The notes beneath the pieces are model-generated. The model was given only the letters and a program-made list of their open reading frames with translations, was not told where the DNA came from and searched no databases. The translations under genes were made by a program, and so were the position numbers. A stretch of DNA of 64,000 nt, from positions 29,625,456 through 29,689,455 of the forward strand of contig CM049312.1 in assembly GCA_026874595.1 (NCBI GenBank), read 5' to 3'. Origin of the DNA: Sipunculus nudus. Its lineage: Eukaryota; Annelida; Sipuncula; Golfingiida; Sipunculidae. Shown piece by piece: positions 1 to 33,183 of the stretch (positions are counted from its first letter, which is position 1; each line of letters opens with the position of its first letter).

Positions 1-540
1 GTAACTTGGGTTACAGGTGATGTATTAGAGCAGTAACTACAGTGATTGTAACTTTGTTAGAGCAGAGTGACTAGAGTGACTGGTGACGTGTCAGAGAAGT
101 GACTCTGTTATTGGGTGTTTGAGCAATGTGACAGTTTCTGTGTGTTAAAAAAAAGTGACTTAATGTTAGAGCAGTGCCAGTGTGACTAGAGAGACAGGTA
201 ATGTGTAAGAGCAGTGAGACTGTTTTTATGTGTTAGAGCATTATGCCTGTCTGTGTAGTAAAACAAGAGTGGCTTAATGTTAGAGCAGGGTGACTAGGAT
301 GTCAGGCGATATGTCAAGGCAGTTTGTTATTGGGTGGTGGAGCAGTATGACTGTAAATGTGCGTTAGAGCAGTATGTTTCTATATGGCTTAATGAGGAGA
401 GAGGCTTAATGTTAGAGCAGTGTGATTAGAGTGACTGCACTTGTATCAGAGAAGTATGTTGTTGGGCGGTAGAGCAAAGTGACAGTTTCTGTGTATTAGA
501 GCAAGAGTGACTGTTCTCGTTAGAGCAGTGTGACTGATTT
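1..540. repeat. Degenerate GTTAGAGCAGTGTGACT minisatellite
   Basis: The intron upstream of the first visible NF1 exon is built from degenerate copies of a GTTAGAGCAGTGTGACTAG-type unit. A longer period of roughly 115-130 bases is visible from recurring CTTAATGTTAGAGCAG blocks near 157, 271 and 402. The array starts outside the window and stops about 85 bases before the splice acceptor at 623-624. Confidence 0.75.
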
Positions 541-601
541 AGCCCTCTGTTCCTGCTTCACTGCATGCCTACTACTAACCCAACATTCTCGTTACGAGTG
601 A

Positions 602-21762
<21,161 letters not shown>

Positions 21763-22970
21763 CTAGAACCAGAACCGCCTACACAGCAAGAGTTTCTAAT
21801 ATGACTCTCGCAAACTCGGAGAGTTGGGATTAGTGGCCATCTTGACTTACTGCTCCTTTGGGACTGACCAGGCCAGGCGACTCACATTTTATCCTGCAGA
21901 GTTCAGTGATAAGTTTTGATGTTTCAGCTGTCACTGGTACAAAAAAAATATTATTATGTATTTTTAATCTGTAGTTAAGTACTGTTCTGGCCAACGGGTC
22001 ACACATCCCATAATTTTATTTTATGGTAAAAGTGGTAAAGGCTGTTACCATACATACTGTAAAGTCATTTTACTTTATGGTAAGGGATGACGAGTCTTTT
22101 ACCATAAGTACTGTGAACTTATTTTCATAAAAGCTGTTACAAATACAGCTTGTAAAAAACACGGAGCAATTTGACCACTTTTAGGGATATTAGCACAAAA
22201 GCTGTTAATTATACAGCAATTTATGGCCTTTTTCTTCTGCATTGTGAAGCATAAATGCCAAAGGCTATCAAATGATTCCTACAAACTACAGAATTAATTC
22301 CCTAAACTTTCAAATTGATTACCATAAGATTTTAAATAAAAGGTGGGTGCATTACACTTTGAAAGTGAAAACAGGTATTTACAGTTGATGTATGGGTAAT
22401 TAACTGTGTACGTATCATGCAAAGATATCTTAATTTTACGTATTACATTGCCATCACCAATTTGTACCGAAGCACACAACTGCCAGTAGTAGTCCCTTAA
22501 GAACCTGTGCAATACTAACTGATACACCAACTAGATAGCTGTGCATTAAATTCTGAACATAAAAGTGTTCACTGTACAGCTTGCTGCCACGGTTGTGGCT
22601 TGCATAATCTGTTCCGTGAATATCTGCTGTGAATTGTTCTGCCAAAATAGATATGCTTGTGAATCTTTTACATACTCTCAGTCTTAAACATGAGATTTTC
22701 TTGTCTTATCAGTGTAGTTTCTATTTTGTCAGGCTGCCCAAAATATGATATTAAATTATCAGTGACATTAAAAGATACTCTCTGAAACTGGTAAAAAAAA
22801 AGTATTACCGGGTATATATATATATAAACTGTACACAACATTATACATTGTGATAATAATATTAAATGTATTTAAATCTATAATTTGAACATATCTTATG
22901 AAAATAAAATGTATTATTTAAGAGAACTGAGATCTGCAATGAAAATTAAAGAGCATATTCAAAATAAAGG
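21763..22970 (+). other. Probable NF1 3' UTR
   Basis: Non-coding AT-rich sequence after the stop, with AATAAA at 22903-22908 and 22963-22968 as candidate polyadenylation signals. It contains repeated GTTACCATA / TTTTACCATAAG / TACTGTAAAG phrases (22022-22110) that look like a small repeat or hairpin-forming segment. The true 3' end cannot be fixed from sequence alone. Confidence 0.55.
22903..22968 (+). terminator. Candidate NF1 polyadenylation signals
   Basis: Two AATAAA hexamers 60 bases apart, about 1.1-1.2 kb downstream of the stop codon. Confidence 0.4.
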
Positions 22971-25900
22971 AAGGAACTCAGTCATTTTACAGAAATTTTT
23001 TTGTCAGGGATATTCCTTTATTTCATAGTTGTTGTCTGGTTTAAGTTATTGAACAAAGATGATATTATGAAAATTAGGAAATGATTATTTAAACTTAATC
23101 AGGTAAATAAGTACAAATACAGATTTTATTGTAGTATTAAGTCAACCACATTGTTCTTGAAATGTGGTTTATATCAGCAGAGTGTAGTTTTATATAATGA
23201 TCAGTCTTTGTTGATGTAGAATTTCAGACTGTGTGCATGTTTCATTGTGAATATCACACTACTTTTCAACTGTCATGTGAATATGGATTTAATCATGCAC
23301 AGCAGATTTGGAAGAATTGTTTTTAGGATACTGGACTTACAGTAAATTTCTTAACAAAAGTCGCATCCTCATTACAACTTGCACAGTGACTTGTCCACCT
23401 CACTGTTAGCATCAAAGGGTCCAGTTTCAACATACTGTACTGTGTACTGCTGCCATTATATGCAGTCATTTCATGTGTATGTATATGGAAAGCCATCTTT
23501 GGTTGAACTTCAAATTGTTTCCAGCATATTCACACCAGAGGGCTCTGGTAGCTAGTCTGCTATTTTGTGAAACAAGGTATGTTGCACTTATGGAGAAATT
23601 TAACCTTCACTTTTTTAAGTCTGCTGGAACTAATACTAGGTTAATGTTAAGATGAAGAGAATTTCCATACCTTTCTTAGAACATGTACAAAAGTTTCTAG
23701 TGCCCCATGTGATATTTTATTGATAAAGTAAGAGTGAGACTTAAACATTTATACTGCCATTATTGTAGCAGCTAGCCACAGATTAAGACAGCCTGTTTTA
23801 TTGATATATTGTTGGGAATATATATTTATTCTCATGTTTTAGAAACAGTTTACTCTCATATTTTAGAAGTAATGTTTAATGTGATAGACTCATTAATACA
23901 AGCTGTGATGGCAGGTGTCAGTAGCAGATCTGTTATAAAATACAAATAAGAAAGGCCACATCAGCAAAATGTTCTATGAACCCTTGGACACAAAATTTGA
24001 AGATTTGGAGCAAGGAGGCAGATCTTTTTCTTGAAAATTTACCATTTGAGACAAACTGTGTGAATTTTTTCCAGCTTATGGGAAGGATGCAAAAATGTAT
24101 GAACATTTTTTGGGTTGCCCTCAAGAAAAACTCTATTGATTTGATACATACCTTAATTAATGAAAATTCTGGGTTATTAATTCCCCTAATGGTTTCTGTG
24201 AGGGGAATGGGGCAGAAGCAGTATCAACATTAATACCAAGGATGTTGGCAAGAAAGCATCCATGCTTAATGTGAGTAATGAATGTAAAACATAATATTTT
24301 GTATGTGACATAATCTTCCTGTATCATAAGATTAGTTTGTTTGAATACAGACAGATGGCGCTCCATGTTTGCCATGCCCCTCTCCTGAGCCAGCTGGACC
24401 ACTGCCTTTCCTGAATCTGTAGACTTGTGCTTGACCCTTTTTTCTTGGCACATGTGTAACATCCTCCTCCTCATGTGCAGGGTGATACCTTTTGAACATC
24501 ACATACACAGAGGTCAATAAATCTGTAATAATGACATAATGGGATTACTGACATGGTTTCCCACAACCAGGGCGAATCAACAACATAAGTGGTTTATTTC
24601 ACACCCTTGGTGCATTAAATTCATGTAAACTGTATCATGGTACAGTTAGACACATCAGTAATATTACAGCAGGTAGCTTCCATTATCATTAACTCATCTG
24701 CACCCTCCACCAGTGGACAATTAAGGTCTGTTGGTCATATGTCTATAAAAATATAAAGAAATGTTTTAGGTTTTCCCTTTTTGGCTCATGTCAGGTGCAG
24801 GCAAGTTGTGTTACAGTAAAAAAAGGTTTTATCTTATTTGCCATCTTAATTGTTACAACCGAAGCACCATGTATAGTTGTAAGGAGAACTTTTGTCATCT
24901 ATTACATATATATATATGTATGTATGTATGTATATATGTACACAGTTGAACCTCCCAGTTATGGACAGAGACAGGACCTTCGGTTTTGCTCATATTACAG
25001 AGGTGCCTGAGCTCCAAGTCTTCTAATAAGAACCACTCTAATGTCCATGATGTAAAAGTGCCCATGATAGAGAGGTGTTCATATTAGATAGCCACCCATA
25101 ATATGGAGATGCCAGTAATTGAGAGCTGTCCATAATATAGAGAGCTGTCCACAGTAGAGAGGTGCCTCTGTATATGTATATGTATATGTGACAGTATGAC
25201 AGACTGAATGCATTGCCATATAAAAATTGTTTTTTACTGAAACTCTTACTCTGGAAATAATGACATGCAGTGTTTTTCTCTAGAATGAAGTGGAACTGCT
25301 GCCTGAGTCAAACCTTATCTTTGGGAAAACAGCTTTAAGTTTCAGTGTCACTGATGGAATGTATGATACTCTCAGATGTAAAATATGTTCATCTTGTTTC
25401 TGTGTGCTAGCTATATTAGTGATATGTTTAATGTAGTTTTGTTCACAGTGAGCATTATGACATGTATCAGCAAGTGCCAGTATTTGCTCCCTATTTGCTC
25501 CATATTAACTGTTTTAGGGTGTAAATAACATGAAAATGCTGGCATTAAAGTATGAGGAAATGGTTGACCAACACAACATATCAAGAGTCCCTCCTAGTAC
25601 CCCTGTTCAACACCAGATGGGGCCACATGCATCATCACTCATTCCATTCAAGTTGACTTGATAATGCTGACAGAAGCAATGAATGAACATCATACTGTAA
25701 CACATACAGAATTTCATGTTTTCAATTTTTTCTTTATATTAAACTGAATATTTCGAAATTTTTAAATCAAAGATAAATATCTTTGGTACAATGTCATGGT
25801 GCAGTGGCATTGTTCCAAAATGGACAAAAGTGCATGTGCCTGTCTAGGGTTTATGTTTCTCTCACCCATAAGCTCCTTATGAGATAACTTAAAATATCTG

Positions 25901-28223
25901 TCTTACTTTGTTTTTTTTTATTCTGTTGGCTGAAGACGATACGCTGGTTTATTCAGTAAGAATCAAAAGTTAAGGAGTCCAGGAAGATAGTACCAAACAA
26001 TCATTTATGGCTTAGTTCTCACTCTTTTCAGTAAGTGTCCCCATAAATTCATCCAGTTACTTGTTTCATATTATTTGAGAAGAGTTTGTCACAAACAGAA
26101 CAAATAATATTTATCATTAACAATCCATGCAAGTTATCAACTAGGCACAGGTACCTCAGCCCATGTGACATGAGTCTAGTTAAAAAGGGTTATATCAGCC
26201 TAGCATGTGGCTGTATCAACCCACTTTAGTTCATTAGGGTCAAATGCACTGAGCTTCAGAGTGAATTTGACTATGAAATTTTTTTTTTTTAACATTAAGC
26301 ACCAAATTGTCACTTAATTATCACAGATGTCATCAATATACTGCATGTAGACAACATTACATGAAGGCCATGATACCTGTATATGTGCTTGATAATATGC
26401 ATGGTTGTTTATCAAAAATATCATACACTGTTTTGAATGTGCTTTCATATTGGCCACAACTGTTCTGCCCATCAAAATTGACAACATGGCTATCCTCAGG
26501 CCAGTGTGAATGCATTACTTGTCAAAGTGATTGGTTAATAACATATAATTATGAACATCAAAGTCAGTATAGTCATTAGCAGTCATGATTTTTGTTCAGC
26601 AAAAAAAGAACTTTGTGTCAGTCTTTCATTATAAATAGTAAGATATGTTGCTTAGAGACTGTCTGTATTCATTATATTTTAACTTTGAAGTAAATACATG
26701 TACTGGTAAATAGTGAGTTATACTATTAATCATTAATAAGTAAGATAGAACTGATTAGAATGGTGAAATGTAGTAATTAAGTAGTAGAATTTAAAATGAC
26801 CACAAGTCAAAGGGTAGTACATTATGGTTAAGTTGTAATGTTTAGTCATGGATTAGTATATGACAAGAATACCAGTATCTGGTAGTCATTATTATTAATG
26901 GTAAAGAGAATGTCCATCCTGACTGATGAGACGTGATGGCTAGTATCTGGTGTTGTGACTTTCTGATTGTGATGTGATTAGCCACAGGCTGACCACAGTG
27001 ACTAGGGACACATCTGTGTCCCACAGGGATGACAGGTTCCCAGACTGACCGCAATTTGACCAGTGGTCAGCTTGCTCTTAAGCCCCAGAACCATTAATTA
27101 CGACATAACTATTGACCAGCGTTCAGTGAATAACAGACCAAGAATGACGGGTCTGTAACCTGGGGCCGTTTACCCTCCAGTTTTTGTCAGTTATTAATCC
27201 AATATCCATTCTATTATTAGCGATCCTTGAGTCACCCATGCCCGCTGGGTCACGTGTCTTAATTACAAGATCACGGGTCAGTCAACTTCTTTTGTTCATG
27301 TTTGGACATCATGCCGGATCCATTACAACAATCGCTCCTTCGTTAGCAATTTGCATATCTCTGAGTATCTTTATTGTTAGTTAATATTTGGATTATTGGC
27401 TTTGGCTTGTAATTTACATATTCAGAAGGAGCTTGATGTGGGTTTCTAATTCCATCACCGCTTGGTGGGTATCTTACATAACACCATGAAGTCAATACTA
27501 GTGACTGGAGGGGATAAATCATAATCAGATTTAATAGAACAGTAACTTTGTTAATTTCCCAGATGGAGAGGTCACAGGAATGAATAAAAACATAAAATTC
27601 CAATTTGCTGTTAAACAAGCTTAACCAGAAATAATAAGTCTCACATACAGCGTGCAAGACACCTTTTATATATTATTTTGAAGTCTTATGTTTGCAGGGC
27701 TAGTTTTAAAATTGTAAAGTAAATAGAGCATTAAGTGTAAAACAAATCATATAAAAAATTATAAATAATAATACATTGAAGATTAGGGCAACTTAACTAT
27801 CCTTTTTTACAGTATTATGCATTTTATTTATTTTTTAATTTTAATCTCTCTCCTTTTTAGTGGTGCATAGGTAACCACATGGAGAAATGAGAAAATTAAA
27901 AAAAAATACATTTGAAAAAAGTTGAAGTACATGGGCTTTGTCGTACATGCAAGAGATAAGTTGGTTGAATTTACTGTTTATTAATTTGCAACATATGGTT
28001 CTGTGTGATAACCTATGACATTGCCACATGTTTTATACCTTTTGAAGAATTGTATTAACACAGCTTATCTCATGATTGTGGGGCAGATGTGATTATTGAA
28101 GTTAAGAGTCATTTACAATATGATTTGGCTGGAAATTTTATAATACTCCTGAAATAAAGAAAACATGGACAGAGAGCATTGTATACCAACAAGAACAATG
28201 GTTTAAGCAATGCATATACATTG
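22971..28223. other. Intergenic, no gene recognised
   Basis: AT-rich sequence without a recognisable coding exon. It holds a TATG/TA microsatellite near 24905-24940 and a pogo-like relic at 24946-25175. A relatively GC-rich stretch at 26930-27350 carries homeodomain-like ATTAATTA (27093-27100). Short open frames show no family features. Confidence 0.5.
24946..25175. mobile_element. Pogo/Tigger-like MITE relic
   Basis: Begins CAGTTGAACCTCCCAGTTATG and contains repeated 'ATAGAGAGGTG / AGAGAGCTGTCC' phrases typical of decayed CAGTxGAACCTC-ended elements. No transposase. Confidence 0.35.
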
Positions 28224-28461
28224 CAGGGGAGGATCTGAAGGGAGGGGGAGGATGGGGTTAGGAATTCAGCAGGCCCCCCCCCCCCCCCACCTCTGTTATT
28301 GGAAGTAATAACTTCTTTCCAGTCTTTTTCCCCCCAGAACTATGTAAGGCTACCCACCCACTCCCTACCGGACCCTCGCCTTTAACTGTGGAATTTTTTA
28401 TTTATTGTCTTTGTGCCTCAGTTTAATCCACTCCCTTCCTAGAAATCAGGATCCGCCCCTG
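28224..28461. mobile_element. hAT-like MITE
   Basis: Bounded by CAGGGGAGGATC at the left and GATCCGCCCCTG at the right, an imperfect inverted repeat of about 12 bases. Length is 238 bases. The interior includes a C homopolymer near 28267-28287. A clear 8-bp target duplication is not visible. Confidence 0.55.
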
Positions 28462-29582
28462 CATTATTAAGGACTTTATTGAAGAGAACCCAGTTTTAAT
28501 ACAAGTTGAGACAGGGATGCTCCATGGCTGTACACCACAAAACAGGGGCCAGTTTTACTGTTAACTAATTAACTTCATTTAGTGGGAACTAACCAGTTAT
28601 TGACCTGTGTGTTTGCCAGTTGAATTGGACTAGGACAAAAGCTTGTGGCAGGGGGAGGGATTCAATTAGGAGAAGCAGATAAGGTTTCAGATTCATTAAA
28701 GCTCAGTAAGGGGTGTTCGTCATGTTGCTGGATGTGGCTTTGACATCGTGGAGGTTGCGGCTGGACGACCTCATGCTAGTTAAATTGCTCATCACTCGGA
28801 GGAAATCTGCATTGTCAAACATGAAATGTAATGGTCTCAGGATGTTTAAATCTTTCTTTTCCCACCTTGTCGACTTCAGATGGTAATAAGAATAGTTAAA
28901 TATGCGATTTAATAGTCTAGAGGTGTTTAAATCTTTGTGTGAATTTTAGATGGTGATCTGAATGGTTAAACATGAGATTTAATAGTCTTGAGATGTTTAA
29001 ATCTTTGATTCCCACATTGTGCATATTAGATGGTATAGGATACTTCAATTAAAACAGGTTCTGCATGCCCTGCACACTTTAAATATTACCCCCCCCCCCC
29101 CCCGCCCCCCAAAAAAATTGCCACCTTATTTTGTAAAAAAATAGGAAGGTAATGTTTAATTTATTGGTAAAGAAATACAATGTATATATTTGTGTATTGT
29201 TAAAGCCTAACCAGCATTTAAGTGGTTCTCTTTACAAAGGACACCTGCTAACTGTGGGCACATGGTTCTAACAAATACATACATGATATATGACATATTA
29301 GCTAGTATCACGACGAACTTGGGCAATATCTAATGTCTTAATTGTCACTTTGTAAGCTTCTGCTATGAAAATCTTGTGAACTAATATTTGCTTATGAGTT
29401 TTGATAGCAAAAGTGTCACAAGCTGGACTATGGACTGTGTGTAAAGGTTAAATTATATGGTCTGTCCTCTGTTATGGCATATGGCATGGTCATCTTTATA
29501 GTTTGTATTTTGGTATGCTTTCAGTAATTCACTGGGCCTTATTCACAGCTGTAAAAATTGTCATCGGTCATATTTATTTTTG

Positions 29583-29631
<49 letters not shown>

Positions 29632-31177
29632 AACTGTTACTCTCATTGTACTCTCATGTAATTTAGCTCATAATCATACATGGCATTTATATAGATATGG
29701 CAGTAACATATTCAGCCAATATACATGTATATATAAAATATATAATATATATATACACTAGTGCATATATATATATAAATATAAACCCTCCCACTAAGAT
29801 ATCCCATAGGTACAGACATCTCTTAGCCATTGGCAGTTATTCAGTCCTTTCAAGAAGTATTATTATTCATAAATTCATACAATAAAATATGAAGAACAAG
29901 TATGTGCCATTGATCTTATAATCATTTAAACAATATCAAGGTTTATATATATATATATAAATATATATATATATACATATATATATAAATGATTACATAT
30001 ATAAAAGATGTATCCATGAGGGATCATTAGTGATGAAGATGTGTGTCTGTGGGTATTAATTATTACTGTGCTGAATGTTGTTATGGGAAATGATGATAAT
30101 GATGTTGAGAGATGCTATTTTCATACATAGATTTGTTAGTACTGAGTGATATAGTGACCCTCAGATTATGCCGGCTTCTCTGTATTCTTGAGGCTGCTGT
30201 TAACTGGTGCAGTGATTAAACTTGTTGCTGTCAGTATTAATTTGGTCTTTTTTGTATTTTATGTGATACAGCTGGTGTGTGTGTTTGACTGCTGTGTGAC
30301 CAGAGAACAGTAATATGAGAACAGAAATATTCATATTTTTGCTATAGTCCGTTTCATCCCCTCATGTCCACCTGTTTTTGCTATGAAAATTTTTATTAGG
30401 TACATTTCAAGGGAAACAGTTATAGTGTAGAGGAGAGGATTACAGAACCTAATTTTCAACTAGGTAACTAAATTCCTATCTTGTGCCATATTTGAGTAAC
30501 AGAATTTTCTGAAAATATGAGAAATCAGTCTACATTTTACAACATATCAGACCCACTTATGGTGGTCAAGGTCATTGGTCACATGCCAAAACAGCCTCAA
30601 CTGCCAGCAGCTGATTGGGTGACCTCATGTAAACACTCTAAAAAATATAACCAGCTAAAACTAAGATGGCTACTTGTGGAGGGATACACCATATCTGCCA
30701 GATCATGATAAAGAGACAAAAATGTTGTGAAACATAAATGGGGGATTTATTGTAAAATTCTTAACTGCCATATTAGGATGTCACTTCCATATGTTGTTTA
30801 CTTGGAAAATATTGAAAAATATAAACTTTTAAGTAAATCATCTACAAAAAACAGGTGGACAGCAGGTGGTGAAATGGACTATAGTCATAAAAATAGATTG
30901 GCGGTTGTATTATGGTAGCTTTTATTGTATTTTTATAATTTACATCATGGCTTGGAGTTCCATGCAAACCCTTGCTGACAGCCACTCCTGTTTCACCCCC
31001 ACCCTGCTTTTATGACCAGTGATTTGGTCCATGACAGACCTATTTTTGATTTGTCATATATGCTAAGCTAAAGAAGGAGAAGACGCTGCTGGAGCTGAAT
31101 TGTAGACGCGGCAGGAACCGGGCTGAGCCAGCACCCGCAGCAACGTGAAAGTGGACAGTCATGGGCTTTTTATTGTA
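28462..31177. other. Intergenic, simple repeats, no gene recognised
   Basis: Contains a C homopolymer near 29088-29105, (TA)n at 29587-29628 and 29946-29990, and a short duplicated 'GAGATTTAATAGTCT..AGGTGTTTAAATCTTTG' phrase at 28835-29010 (three copies about 65-75 bases apart). No coding signal. Confidence 0.55.
29587..29628. repeat. (TA)n microsatellite
   Basis: Uninterrupted TA dinucleotide run; a second, interrupted TA block follows at 29946-29990. Confidence 0.9.
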
Positions 31178-31329
31178 GCCACCAAGACAGAGTTTTGCCG
31201 ATTCTATGCCCCACCACGTTAGTTCCACTGCGCTATGTTCATTTCCGGAAAACTCCTCTGAGACCCTTGGACCACTCTTTCCGAAACCCATCATAATTAT
31301 TGGGTCACATGTAAACTGGTCCCTAATGT

Positions 31330-31785
31330 AGACTGGTGGTGCCACCTGCAATCTTTTTCGTGCAGTATGAGTCTGGGTTTCTTAGTGATAAAAAACCATA
31401 TCTCAGGAGTGGTTCAGTGCATTGGGCAGAAATTGTGCATGTCCATAGATCTTGGATACCTCCATCTCATACTCTAGACTGGTGGCGCCACATACAATCA
31501 TTTTTGCGTGGAAGCCGTCCATGCGTTTGCCATCTGTTCATCTTAGTAATTGGTTCAATGTATTGGGCTGAAATTATGCATGTCCATACTTCTGGGGTAC
31601 CTTCATCTCTAACTCAAGACTGGTGGCGCTATCTGTAATTCTTTTTGCATGGCATTCATCCATGCATTTGTTTGGGTGAAAATCACTCGTATCTCAGGAG
31701 TGGTTCAATGTATTGTCTATTGATTTTAAATTTGGAACCATCCATCTTAGAGAGTTTTCATGTAGACCAGACTTGTGGCGCCACC
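31330..31785 (+). repeat. Family-1 tandem monomers (~140-150 bp)
   Basis: Successive units contain GACTGGTGGCGCCAC(C/A) near 31331, 31480, 31619 and 31768 and share phrases such as TCTCAGGAGTGGTTCA and GTGCATGTCCATA. Confidence 0.75.
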
Positions 31786-31871
31786 TGCTTATCTCAGCTG
31801 AGCAATAGCGATCACTCTTTGTGACTTTGTGACTCTTTGTGACTTTCAGTCATGCTGAGCTATAGCGATCA

Positions 31872-31922
31872 CTCTTTGTCCGTCGTCCGTCTGTCCGTCC
31901 GTCTGTCCGTCCGTCTGTCCGT
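31872..31922. repeat. (TCCG/TCTG)n tract of family-2 5' end
   Basis: GTCCGTCGTCCGTC-type imperfect tetranucleotide run; the same run occurs at 33235-33275 and, reversed, at 50945-50990. Confidence 0.8.
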
Positions 31923-33183
31923 TAACCTGGCACAAATCGTAACCGCTGGACTTAGAATCTTGTAACTTTACATTCTGAGAGGTCAATGAAAAATCTCCTT
32001 AGAAACGAGAAATTAGGTCTCTGTTACCCATATTCTTCGAGCTATTTGGCCCCAAAGTACCCCCCAGAATAGTAAAAAATTTCATACAAAAACTTTAATA
32101 TCTCATTAATTACATCACTGATGGTTATGATTTTTGGCATACATATTTATCATGAGATGTTCCATCAGTTCCTGCAGACTGGTGGCGCCACCTGTATTTT
32201 TAGATTTTTTACGAATTTTTTTCTCTATTTTTGAGACCTTTAAAAATGTGAACAACTGTTAACACGGCACAAATCGTAAAGACTGGACCTAGAATCTTCA
32301 TTCTTGACACAGTGAGTGACCTATAAAAAGTCTCCATGGAAACCAGAAATTAGGTCTCTGTTACCCAAATCCTTTGAGCTATGGGGCCCCAAAGTACCCC
32401 CCCAGAATAGTGAAAAATTTCATACAAAAACTTCAATATCTCATTAACTACATCACTGATGGTCATAATTTTTGGCATACATATTGATCATGGGATGTTT
32501 CATCAGTTTCTGCAGACTGGTGGCGCCACCTGTATTTTTCGATCTTTACGAATTGTTATCTCTGTTTTTGAGGTCTCTAAAAATGTTGACATCTGTTAAC
32601 AGGGCACAAATCGTTAAGACTGGACCTAGAATCTTCATTCTTGACACAGTGAGCGACCTATGAAAAGTCTCCATGGATACCTGAAATAAGGTCTCTGTTT
32701 CCCCAAATCATTTGAGCTGTCGGGCTCCCAATTACCCCCCAGAATAATGGAAAATTTGATTTAAAAAAATGCAACATCTCAATAACTACAATACAGATGG
32801 TCATGATTTTTGGCATACATATTGATCAAGAGGTGTTCCATCATTTCCTGCAGACTGGTGGTGCCACCTGTATTTTTTCAAATTTTTACAATTTTTTTTC
32901 CCCTATTTATGAGACCTTTAAGGATGTAGTTATCTGTCAACAGGGTACAAATTGTAATGACTTGACCTAGAATCTTTATTCTTGACCCACAGGGAGACCC
33001 ATGAAAAGTCTCCATGGACACCTGAAATTAGGTCTCTGTTACCCGTATCATTTGAGCTATGGCACTCTAAAGTACAGCTCGGAATAATGGAACATTTGAT
33101 ACAAAAGCTGAAGTATCTGAACAACTAATGCAGAGATCACCATAATTGTTTGCATGGATATTGATCATTGAGTGTTTCATCAG

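Noticed and set aside
24157..24517. Two overlapping minus-strand frames (105 and 61 codons) as a gene or transposase remnant
   Set aside because: No recognisable motif, and neither frame is bounded by convincing splice sites.
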